This document shows positions 34,178 through 41,947 of a DNA stretch of 58,479 bases, piece by piece; positions within the stretch are counted from its first letter, which is position 1; every line of letters begins with the position of its first letter. The position numbers and the translations under genes are program-made. Source of the stretch: Pseudomonas borbori (lineage in GTDB: Bacteria > Pseudomonadota > Gammaproteobacteria > Pseudomonadales > Pseudomonadaceae); NCBI RefSeq assembly GCF_900115555.1, contig NZ_FOWX01000032.1, positions 1 through 58,479 of the forward strand. The letters are read 5' to 3'. The notes below the pieces were generated by a model that saw nothing but the letters and a program-made list of their open reading frames with translations, was not told the DNA's origin and did not search any database.

Positions 34178-37100
34178 TCAATGCCCTCCACGGGGATGAT
34201 GACCACGGCCGCGGCCGCGGCGAATGCCCAGGCCCAGCAGGCCGGCCAGCAGCAGGATGCCCAGCCAGAGTTGCCAATCCGGCGCCTGTCCGGCGCCCTC
34301 TGCGCTGTCTGCCGCAGCCGGTTCGGCGGCCGCCGATGCTGCCTGGATTTCACTGACGCTGCTCGGCGCCTGCTGCTCACGGGTCTGGACCTGCGCCGCC
34401 TGCAGGCGTTGCTGCAGGGCCGCGCGCAACTCGTCCGGCAGTTGCGGCAGCAGCCACTGCAACATCGGGTGGTCCGGACGGGTGTGGCCGCTGCCCGGCA
34501 GGCCGTGCTCGACCACCAGGCGGGCGAACTGCTCGCCGAGCTGCTGCACGGTGGCCTGGTCGGCCTGCCAGAACTCCTTGTGGATGGCCACCAGCATGAT
34601 CGCCAGCATGTTGCTCTTCACATGGACGTTGTGCCCCTGCTCGAGGAAGCGGTCGAGGCCGAGCTGGTGGCGGTCGTCGACATACACCGCCTTGACCTCC
34701 TCCCAGGCGCTGTCCTTGATGATCTCCGGGTTGGTCACCTGCCAGCCCCAGAAGTATTCGAGGAACTCGCTGCCCATGGTCCGCGCGCCGGCGTAGTCGT
34801 GCTGCATCAGCGCGCCGATCCAGGCCGGGTTGAGGAAGCGCCCGCGCAGTTCGCCGAGCAGCGCCTGCTGCAAGGGCTCCAGGCGCACGCGGGCGGGGTC
34901 GTTGTGCCAGCTCACGTAGTTTTCCGGAACCGCGCCGGCGACCTGTTCCACCGCCAGGCTCAGGCCGCCCAGGTAATCGAAGGCGTCGTTGTTGTCCAGC
35001 AGGCCGTAGAGGTTGCTGGAGCGTCCGAGGTAAGTGCGGCGGACCTGCTTGAGGTTGTCGCGGAACACCTCCTGCACCGGCTCGCCCTGGTGACCCAGGC
35101 CGTAGGCGTGGCCCATGCGCGCGACATAGGCCTGGGCCAGCTCGCCGCGCTGCTGCCAGCTGCCGGAGCGCTCCACCAGGTTGTTGATGCCGGCGCCGTA
35201 GGCCCCCGGGGCCACGCCGAACAGGCGCAGGGCCGCCAGCCTGCCGGCCTGCTCGGCGCCCAGGCCGGCATCCAGCCGGCGCGCCGCATCTTCCACCCAG
35301 TGCGCGGCGACCCGGTTGTCCGCCAGGCTCTCCAGGCCACCCGTGGCCTGACCGTCGAGCGGCGCCAGGGCCGCGGCCAGGGCCGGGCGCAGCGCCGGGT
35401 AGTCGCGGCGGATGGTGTCGCCGGCGCCGTCCAGGGCCAGCAGCACGGCGCGTTCGAGCAGCGCCAGCTGGTCGGCGTACAGATCGCGGAACAGCCCGGA
35501 GGTGGTGAACAGCAGGTCGCGGCGCTGCTCGCCCGCCGCCAGCGCCCGGCGCTGCAGGCCCTGGACGATGCCGCGAGCGTTCCAGTGCGGCTCGACGCCG
35601 AGCAGTTCGAGGCCGAAGGCGATCATCGCGCCCTCGTCGCGCACCGTGTCCGAGGCCCAGAGGATCACCGCCTCGCGGCCGTCCGCAGCGATTGGCCGCT
35701 GGCGCGCCTGCAGCGCCATCTCGCGGCCGATACCCCAGCCGATGCGGCTGGGCAACAGGCTGCTGTCGAGGGCGTGGAAGTTGCGCCCGGTGGGCAGCGC
35801 TTCCGGGGTGCGGATCGGGTCGTTGCCCTTGCCGGGAGCGACGAAGCCGCCGTCCAGGGCATGCAGCAGCGCGTTCATCTCGGCGTCCGGCGAGTCGATC
35901 AGCGCCTGGCGGTGCTGCGCCTGGCCGGTGCCCATGGAGGTCAGCAGGGTGTCCACCGCCTCTGGCTGCCAGGGCTTGCCGAACACGTGCAGGCCCATGG
36001 GCATGAAGCGTTCCTGGATATTGGTCAGGTAGTGGCCGACCTCGTGCACCAGCAGCTCGTCGTCGACCTGCTCGAAGCCGATGCCGCGCAGCGCCAGGAC
36101 CTCGGCCATCGACTCGCGCAGCTCCGCCTCCAGCCCGGCGCTGCCGACCAGGCGCTTGATCTCGGCGATGGTCGCGCGGCGCGCCGGCCCTTCGCCCTGG
36201 CCGGCGCCGGCCTCGAAGCTCTCGATCAGCTGACGCAGCTTGAGCAGGTCGTCGTACAGCGGCGTGGCCACCAGCGGCGGGGTCAGGTGATCGATCATCA
36301 CCGCCAGGCCGCGGCGCTTGGCCTGGATGCCCTCGCCGACCCCGTCGACGATGTACGGGTAGATGCTCGGCAGGTCGCCGAGAATCTGGGTCGGGTAGTC
36401 CTCGTCGCTCAAGCCGACCCGCCGCCGCGGCAGGAACTCGTAGGTGGAATGGCGGCCCAGGTGGATCAGCGCGTCGGCCTTGAAGCGGTCGCGCAGCCAG
36501 TGATAGAAGGCTAAATACTGGTGCGGCGGCGGGAACACCAGGTTGGCGTGCAGCAGTTCCTCGTCCACTTCCCAGCCGCGCGGCGGCTGCGGGCCGACGA
36601 ACACCTTGCCGAACTGCAGCCCCGGCAGCAGCAGGCGGCCGTCGTGCACCATCACATAGCCGGGGCCCTCGCCCCAGCCGCGCAAGCCTTCGATGCCGCT
36701 GGCCGCCAGGGCCTCGACCAGCGCCTGCGCCTGCTCCCAGTCGGCCTCGGCCGGTTGCGCCAGTGCGGCTCGGTAGAGGCTCTCCAGCTGCGCCAGCAGG
36801 TCCAGGGCGCGCGCCCGTGCCGGGTGCTCGACGCCGTCCAGCACGTGGTGCAGCTCGCTGGAGCCGCTGTTCAGGATGTCCGCGGCGATCTCCAGCTGCG
36901 AGGCCTGCAGGGCCCGGCGCAGCTGGGCATTCCAGTAGCCCAGCGGGCCCTGGCGCATCTCCGCCTGCAGGGCGGCCGGCAGGGTGGCGAACCAGTCGCG
37001 ATAGTCCTGGCCGCCCAGGCTCTGCACCTTGTCAGCCATCTCGGCCAGGGCATCGCCCTGCTCCGGCAGGTTGACCCCGCGCTCCTGCAGCAGGTCGAGC

Positions 37101-38503
37101 AGCGCCGCCGGGCTTTCCGGCAGCGGGCCGGTGTCGTAGCCCTCGGCCTGCAAGCGCTTGAGGATCTGCAGCAGCGACTGCGGCACGTCGAGGTTGTCGG
37201 CGCCTATGTTGTGGCGGCCCGGCGGGTGGTTGTAGTAGACGATCGCCAGGCGCTTGTCGGCATTGGCCGTGCGCTGCAGGTGCCACCAGCGCTGGATGCG
37301 CGCGCTGAAGGCGGCGACCTGCTGCGGCAGCGGTTCGCCGATGCCGAAGCGGATGCCCGACAGCGGATCGAGCTGCTGCTCGCGCCAGGCGGCCAGGACC
37401 ATGGCCTGGCTGGTGCCCTGCAGTTCCGGCATGGCGATCTGGTAGTGCAGCTTGTCGCGCGCCAGGCCGTCGCTGGACAGTTGCCAGGCCGCCTCGTCGC
37501 GCCCTTCCAGGCGCAAGCCCTTGAGTACCGGCACGTCCAGCCGGGCGAACAGCTCGCTGACCTGTTCACGGTGCTCGCCGCCGCCGATGACGAAATCCTG
37601 CAGGGCGACGATCGCCGCCAGCGGCGGGTGCTCGGCCTCCTGCAGCCAGCGCACCGCCTGCAAGGAACCCGGCCCCCAGTTGGCGAACAGGCTGACGCAG
37701 GCCAGCCCGGCCTCGCCCAGCGCCTGGCACAGGGCGTCGTTGAGCGCCCGGTCGCCGGCGCGGTCGGCGCGGCCGTGGTCGACGATGGCCACCAGTGCCC
37801 GGCCCTGCCAGTGCAGCTGTTCGGCCGTGCGGATCTGCCCGTCCTGGTAGAAGCGCAGCGGCGGCCGCGCCTTGGCCGGCTCCGCCGTTACCGTCGCATC
37901 CACCCGCGCCGCCAGCCAGGCGAGTAGCGCGGCCATGTTCTCGCTGCCGCCGGCCAGCCAGTAGCTGCGCGCGCTGAGCCAGTCGGCCTGCTGCGGATGG
38001 GCGCGCTGTTGCTGCGCCAGCCACTGCGCCAGGTCGTCCGCCGGCTTGGCCGCACCCAGGCGCTCGGCCTGCTCGCGCGAGGCGAACAGCGCCTGACCGC
38101 GGCTGCGGCTGAGCTGCACCAGGCCCTGCTCGCTGTGCAGGATGAACAGCTCGGCCGGCGCCGCCGCGGCCAGCATGGGCCGCAGGCGCTCGACCTCGCT
38201 ACCGAACAGGCCGGCGCCGAACAGCACCTGGCCGGCGTCCAGCCATTCGGCCAGCGCGGCATCGTCCAGCTCGCCGAGCTGCTCGGGGGTGCGCGCGCTG
38301 ACCCGCTGACCGGGGTGCTGGCGCTGGAACTGGGCGACCGCCGCGGCGAACTCGGCGGCGCTGTAGGGCGAGACGATGGCGTTGATCTGCGCCGCGCCGA
38401 CCAGCGGCGCGGTCAGCGCCAGCAGGGCGGTCAGCACCAGCCGGCGGATCAGGGAAACACCGCGCAGCGCTCGCGCTGCCGGCATCGAAAGGGACTTGCT
38501 CAT
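34178..38503 (-). CDS. cobN: CobN-like chelatase, exported and membrane-anchored
   Basis: A 1441-residue protein of the CobN/BchH chelatase family. Unlike cytoplasmic CobN it has a signal peptide (RRLVLTALLALTAPLVGA, predicted cleavage near residue 37) and a C-terminal span (about 1408-1427, LWLGILLLAGLLGLGI) followed by a basic tail. The bulk should therefore be periplasmic and anchored in the inner membrane. No CobS/CobT AAA partners are encoded nearby; instead it sits with TolQ/ExbB- and ExbD-like genes under a cobalamin riboswitch. It more plausibly acts in corrinoid or tetrapyrrole handling at the envelope than in cytoplasmic cobalt insertion. Classic CobN remains the alternative. Confidence 0.88.
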   Translation of the reverse strand: MSKSLSMPAARALRGVSLIRRLVLTALLALTAPLVGAAQINAIVSPYSAAEFAAAVAQFQRQHPGQRVSARTPEQLGELDDAALAEWLDAGQVLFGAGLFGSEVERLRPMLAAAAPAELFILHSEQGLVQLSRSRGQALFASREQAERLGAAKPADDLAQWLAQQQRAHPQQADWLSARSYWLAGGSENMAALLAWLAARVDATVTAEPAKARPPLRFYQDGQIRTAEQLHWQGRALVAIVDHGRADRAGDRALNDALCQALGEAGLACVSLFANWGPGSLQAVRWLQEAEHPPLAAIVALQDFVIGGGEHREQVSELFARLDVPVLKGLRLEGRDEAAWQLSSDGLARDKLHYQIAMPELQGTSQAMVLAAWREQQLDPLSGIRFGIGEPLPQQVAAFSARIQRWWHLQRTANADKRLAIVYYNHPPGRHNIGADNLDVPQSLLQILKRLQAEGYDTGPLPESPAALLDLLQERGVNLPEQGDALAEMADKVQSLGGQDYRDWFATLPAALQAEMRQGPLGYWNAQLRRALQASQLEIAADILNSGSSELHHVLDGVEHPARARALDLLAQLESLYRAALAQPAEADWEQAQALVEALAASGIEGLRGWGEGPGYVMVHDGRLLLPGLQFGKVFVGPQPPRGWEVDEELLHANLVFPPPHQYLAFYHWLRDRFKADALIHLGRHSTYEFLPRRRVGLSDEDYPTQILGDLPSIYPYIVDGVGEGIQAKRRGLAVMIDHLTPPLVATPLYDDLLKLRQLIESFEAGAGQGEGPARRATIAEIKRLVGSAGLEAELRESMAEVLALRGIGFEQVDDELLVHEVGHYLTNIQERFMPMGLHVFGKPWQPEAVDTLLTSMGTGQAQHRQALIDSPDAEMNALLHALDGGFVAPGKGNDPIRTPEALPTGRNFHALDSSLLPSRIGWGIGREMALQARQRPIAADGREAVILWASDTVRDEGAMIAFGLELLGVEPHWNARGIVQGLQRRALAAGEQRRDLLFTTSGLFRDLYADQLALLERAVLLALDGAGDTIRRDYPALRPALAAALAPLDGQATGGLESLADNRVAAHWVEDAARRLDAGLGAEQAGRLAALRLFGVAPGAYGAGINNLVERSGSWQQRGELAQAYVARMGHAYGLGHQGEPVQEVFRDNLKQVRRTYLGRSSNLYGLLDNNDAFDYLGGLSLAVEQVAGAVPENYVSWHNDPARVRLEPLQQALLGELRGRFLNPAWIGALMQHDYAGARTMGSEFLEYFWGWQVTNPEIIKDSAWEEVKAVYVDDRHQLGLDRFLEQGHNVHVKSNMLAIMLVAIHKEFWQADQATVQQLGEQFARLVVEHGLPGSGHTRPDHPMLQWLLPQLPDELRAALQQRLQAAQVQTREQQAPSSVSEIQAASAAAEPAAADSAEGAGQAPDWQLWLGILLLAGLLGLGIRRGRGRGHHPRGGH

Positions 38504-38636
38504 GTTGTCGTTGCTCCGCCGCGCTCACCCGTGCGACCCAGGCAGGGAAAGGCATGCGCAGAGGGGCAACGCACGAACCGCAGCAAGCCTGCAGCCCACA
38601 CGCCAGACAGCGCCCTCCGCGATGCCATGGACTGCG

Positions 38637-38932
38637 ACAGGCCGGTCTCCGGGCTCACGAGCGGCGTTCCGACACTGCGAAACGCCACCAGGCGCACCTT
38701 CCCATGCGAGGAGTCTGTCGGGCTTGACCGTTCGTGGCGGGGGAATGGCCGAATTCGGCTTTCCCGTGGCAGAACGGCGTTAACCCCGACAGACACCTGC
38801 AGCACAGTGGTTGAAAAAGCGCTGGCTTGACTCGTCTACCGTTGCGGGGGCAGCGTCGGAATGGTTGGCGTAGACACGCGCAACGCACCGACTTCCCAGT
38901 TTCACCGCCGGCCATGGCCGGCGGTCACCTGA
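38637..38932 (-). ncRNA. Cobalamin riboswitch upstream of cobN-like operon
   Basis: Same core elements as the btuB leader, read on the minus strand: GGGAAGTCGGTGCG, GCTGCCCCCGCAACGGTA, CCACTG, GGGAAGG and GAGCCCGGAGACCGGCCTG. It differs by a 93-base hairpin insertion between CCACTG and GGGAAGG, where the aptamer consensus tolerates a variable stem. It lies 133 bases before cobN. Riboswitch control ties this operon to B12 status. Confidence 0.9.
38708..38800. repeat. Hairpin insertion inside the cobN riboswitch
   Basis: 93 bases absent from the btuB copy. GTCTGTCGGG (38713-38722) and CCCGACAGAC (38785-38794) are perfect inverted arms. Inside, CCGTTC pairs with GAACGG, GGGAA with TTCCC, and GCCGAATTCGGC is a palindrome, so the segment folds into one long imperfect hairpin. 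It may be a small mobile hairpin element or an expanded variable arm of the aptamer. Confidence 0.8.
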
Positions 38933-38990
38933 AGCAAGAGGCGCGAGTCTAGAGATTCGCGCCGGCAACGTCTATGCGCCGAGCGACGCC
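38803..38990. repeat. Duplicated riboswitch 5' segment, copy 2
   Basis: Partner of 33197-33384, with two mismatches over 188 bp. Weaker similarity continues on the gene side through the rest of the leader to the start codons of btuB and cobN, broken only by the 93-base insertion. Confidence 0.92.
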
Positions 38991-39038
38991 GGCCAATCAG
39001 GCAACGACGCCGTCCGGCAATGGCCCGTTCACGCGCAT

Positions 39039-39059
39039 GCCCCGGGGTTTTGCCGGGGC
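39039..39059. terminator. GC hairpin between cobN leader and btuF
   Basis: GCCCCGG-GGTTTTG-CCGGGGC, perfect 7-bp arms. It lies in the divergent gap (38933-39216), which should also hold the btuF promoter. No T-run follows outside the loop, so terminator function is uncertain; I see no cobalamin aptamer on the btuF side. Confidence 0.35.
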
Positions 39060-39216
39060 GCGGCGTCGCACCTGGTTGGCTGCAGGTCGCTTTCGCGCGC
39101 GCGCCTTTGAATAGTGGCGGCGGCCGGCAGATCGGCGTTGACCCTGTCCCGGCCGGTTGTTAGCGTGCGCTCACTCGCGGGCCCAGTGGTGGCATCGCGC
39201 GTCATCAGGGGAGAGC

Positions 39217-40119
39217 ATGGATCTATCATTCGCCCGTCTACGCCGCCGCGTCGGCCTGGCGGCCGCACTGCTGGGGCTGGCGCCGGCGCTGCTGGCGGCG
39301 CCGATCTGCGTGATCGACGACGCGCAGCGCGAGGTCTGCCTGCAGGCGCCGGCGCAGCGCATCGCGAGCCTGTCGCCGGGGGCCACCGAGCTGGTCTTCG
39401 CGGCGGGCGGCGGCGAGCGCGTGGTCGCCGTGGTGGCCTTCAGCGACTATCCGCCCGCGGCGCGGGCGCTGCCGTCGGTGGGCAGCCACAGCCGCCTGGA
39501 TCTGGAACGCTTGCTGAGCCTGCAACCGGATCTGGCGATCGTCTGGGGCAGCGGCAACTCCGCCGAGCAGATAGACGCCCTGGAAGATTTCGGCGTGCCG
39601 GTGTTCTACCTCGAACCGGAAAACCCCGAAGGCATCGCCCAGGCCATCGAGCGCCTGGCGCGGCTGAGCGACAGCCAGGCCGTGGGCCGACAGGCCGCCG
39701 AACACTTCCGCCGGGGCATGGCCGAACTGGCCGAGCAATACCGCGATGCCGAGCCGGTAACGGTGTTCTATCAGGTCTGGAACAAGCCGCTGATGACGGT
39801 CAACGACGCGCACCTGATCGGCCAGGTGATCCGCCTGTGTGGCGGGCGCAACGTGTTCGCCGAGCTGCCGCGGCAGATTCCGCGCATCGATATCGAGGCG
39901 GTGCTGGCCGCCAACCCGCAGGCCATCCTGGCCGGCGGCATGGGCGAGGAGAACCGCTACTGGCTGACCGAGTGGCGGGCCTATCCCGGCCTGCAGGCGG
40001 TGCAGCAGGACAATCTGTTCTTCATCCCGCCGTCGCTGGTGCAGCGCCCCACGCCGCGCCTGCTGGAAGGCAGCCGGTTGCTCTGCGAGAGCCTGGAGAC
40101 GGCCCGTGCACGCCGCTGA
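39217..40119 (+). CDS. btuF: Cobalamin ABC transporter substrate-binding protein
   Basis: A 300-residue periplasmic binding protein of the BtuF/FecB class. Signal peptide at residues 1-27 or so (RRVGLAAALLGLAPALLAA). The fold shows RIASLSPGATELVFAAGGGERVVAV and YPPAARALPSVGSHSRLDLERLLSLQPDLAIVWG. Glu residues on both lobes are expected to dock on BtuC. ATG 39217 follows AGGGGAGA; an in-frame ATG at 39157 would spoil the signal peptide. It starts the btuFCD operon. Confidence 0.92.
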   Translation: MDLSFARLRRRVGLAAALLGLAPALLAAPICVIDDAQREVCLQAPAQRIASLSPGATELVFAAGGGERVVAVVAFSDYPPAARALPSVGSHSRLDLERLLSLQPDLAIVWGSGNSAEQIDALEDFGVPVFYLEPENPEGIAQAIERLARLSDSQAVGRQAAEHFRRGMAELAEQYRDAEPVTVFYQVWNKPLMTVNDAHLIGQVIRLCGGRNVFAELPRQIPRIDIEAVLAANPQAILAGGMGEENRYWLTEWRAYPGLQAVQQDNLFFIPPSLVQRPTPRLLEGSRLLCESLETARARR

Positions 40120-41119
40120 AACCGCCACCGACAGGCGCCGCGCCGGCCCCCTGCGCTCGCTCGGCTGGCTGCTGGGCCTGCTCACGCTGGTCGCGCTGGG
40201 CGCCATGACCCTGTCGGTCAGCGTCGGCAGCAGCGCCCTGAGCCTGGTCGATGTGCTGGCGACGCTGAGCGGCCAGGGCAGCGAGCTGCAGCGCACCCTG
40301 ATCTTCGAACTGCGCCTGCCGCGCACCCTCTCGGCCTTCGCCACCGGCGGCCTGCTGGCGGTGGCCGGGGCGCTGATGCAGGTGCTGCTGCGCAACCCGC
40401 TGGCCGACCCCTACGTGCTCGGCCTGTCCGGCGGCGCCGCAACGGGGGCACTGCTGGCCATGCTGGCCGGCCTGGGCGGCGTGCTGGTCTCCGGCTCGGC
40501 CTTCGCCGGGGCCTTCCTCGCCACCCTGCTGGTGTTCGGCCTGGCTCACGGCAGCGGTAGCTGGACGCCGTCGCGGCTGCTGCTGACCGGGGTGGTGGTG
40601 GCCTCCGGCTGGGGCGCGATCATCACCCTGATGCTGGCGGTCAGCCCGGCCGAGCGTCTGCCCGGCATGCTCTACTGGCTGATGGGCGACCTGTCCTATG
40701 CGCGCACGCCCTGGCCGGCGCTCGGTCTGCTGCTCGGCGTCAGCCTGTTGCTGCTGCCGCTGGGGCGCAGCCTCAACGTGCTGGCGCGCGGCCCCCTGCA
40801 GGCGGCGGCGCTGGGGGTGGCGGTGCGCCCGCTGGAATGGAGCATCTACCTGATCGCCAGCCTGCTGACCGCGCTGGCGGTCACCAGCGCCGGCAGCATC
40901 GGTTTCGTCGGCCTGGTGGTGCCGCACATGCTGCGCCTGCTGCTGGGCAACGACCAGCGCCTGATACTCCCCGCCTGCGCCCTGAGCGGCGGCATCCTGC
41001 TGGTGCTGGCCGATACCCTGGCGCGCACGCTGATCGCCCCGGAACAGTTGCCGGTGGGGGTGATCACCGCATTGCTCGGGGTGCCGACCTTCCTCTACCT
41101 GCTGCACCGGAGTCGCTGA
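40106..41119 (+). CDS. btuC: Cobalamin ABC transporter permease (FecCD family)
   Basis: A 337-residue inner-membrane permease with about nine to ten hydrophobic helices. Typical FecCD segments: RLPRTLSAFATGGLLAVAGALMQVLLRNPLADPYVLGLSGGAATGA and the C-terminal GSIGFVGLVVPHMLRLLLGNDQR coupling region (given here as separate well-known blocks, near residues 72-115 and 262-285). GTG start at 40106, overlapping btuF by 14 bases. It overlaps the btuD start by one base. Confidence 0.93.
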   Translation: MHAAETATDRRRAGPLRSLGWLLGLLTLVALGAMTLSVSVGSSALSLVDVLATLSGQGSELQRTLIFELRLPRTLSAFATGGLLAVAGALMQVLLRNPLADPYVLGLSGGAATGALLAMLAGLGGVLVSGSAFAGAFLATLLVFGLAHGSGSWTPSRLLLTGVVVASGWGAIITLMLAVSPAERLPGMLYWLMGDLSYARTPWPALGLLLGVSLLLLPLGRSLNVLARGPLQAAALGVAVRPLEWSIYLIASLLTALAVTSAGSIGFVGLVVPHMLRLLLGNDQRLILPACALSGGILLVLADTLARTLIAPEQLPVGVITALLGVPTFLYLLHRSR

Positions 41120-41886
41120 TGAGCCGCCTGGATGTGCGTGATTTGCTGATCGACGTGCCCGGGCGCAGCAGCGGCCGGGCACTGAACTTCAGCCTGCTGC
41201 CCGGTCAGGTGTGGGGCGTGCTGGGGCCCAACGGCGCCGGCAAGACCACCCTGCTGCACACCCTGGCCGGGCTGCGGGCGCCACGCGGTGGCGAGGTGCT
41301 GCTGGACGAGCAGCCGCTCGAGCGCCTCAACCGGCGGCAGATCGCCCAGCGCCTGGGCCTGGTGTTCCAGGAGCGCCAGGACGGCTTCCCGGCCACGGTG
41401 CTGGAGACCGCGCTGATCGGCCGCCACCCGTTTCTGCCGGCCTGGCAGATGGAAGGCGCCGCGGACCTGCTGGCCGCCGAGCAGGCGCTGGCGCGTCTGG
41501 ATGTGGCGCACCTGAGCGCGCGCCTGGTCAGCACCCTGTCCGGCGGCGAACGCCAGCGCGTGGCCATCGCCACCGTGCTGACCCAGGCACCGGCACTGTG
41601 GCTGGCGGACGAGCCGACCAACCACCTGGACCTGCATCATCAGGTGGCCGTGCTCGAGCTGCTGGCCGCCCAGGCCAGCGCGGGGCGCGCGGTGTTCATG
41701 TGCCTGCATGACCTCAACCTGGCCGCGCGCTGGTGCGACCAGATCCTCCTGCTCTACCCCGACGGCGAGGCCTGCTGGGGGCCGGTCGCCAGCATGCTGC
41801 AGCCGGCGGCGCTGGAGCGCCTGTACGGCCAGCGCCTGCTGACCAGCGAAATCGACGGCAGCCCGGTGTTCATTCCGGCGCGCTGA
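41119..41886 (+). CDS. btuD: Cobalamin ABC transporter ATP-binding protein
   Basis: A 255-residue ATPase. Walker A reads GPNGAGKTT near residue 36, the ABC signature is LSGGERQRVAIA near 138, Walker B is LWLADEPTNHLDLHH near 160, and the switch His is in MCLHDLNLAARW. ATG 41119 overlaps the btuC TGA by one base. It energises uptake of cobalamin delivered by BtuB/BtuF and is the last gene of the unit; it converges with the hydantoinase-like gene. Confidence 0.94.
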   Translation: MSRLDVRDLLIDVPGRSSGRALNFSLLPGQVWGVLGPNGAGKTTLLHTLAGLRAPRGGEVLLDEQPLERLNRRQIAQRLGLVFQERQDGFPATVLETALIGRHPFLPAWQMEGAADLLAAEQALARLDVAHLSARLVSTLSGGERQRVAIATVLTQAPALWLADEPTNHLDLHHQVAVLELLAAQASAGRAVFMCLHDLNLAARWCDQILLLYPDGEACWGPVASMLQPAALERLYGQRLLTSEIDGSPVFIPAR

Positions 41887-41947
41887 GGCGCGGCGCCGCT
41901 TCCTGGCACTGGCGGCCCCCGGCCGCGAGCACGCCGGCGCTGCTGGC

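Noticed and set aside
34178..38503. Ordinary cytoplasmic cobaltochelatase CobN
   Set aside because: Signal peptide, C-terminal membrane span and lack of CobS/CobT argue against it; kept only as an alternative.
38991..39216. A third cobalamin riboswitch ahead of btuFCD
   Set aside because: I looked for the CCCCGCAAC core and GGGAAGG elements on the plus strand and found none.
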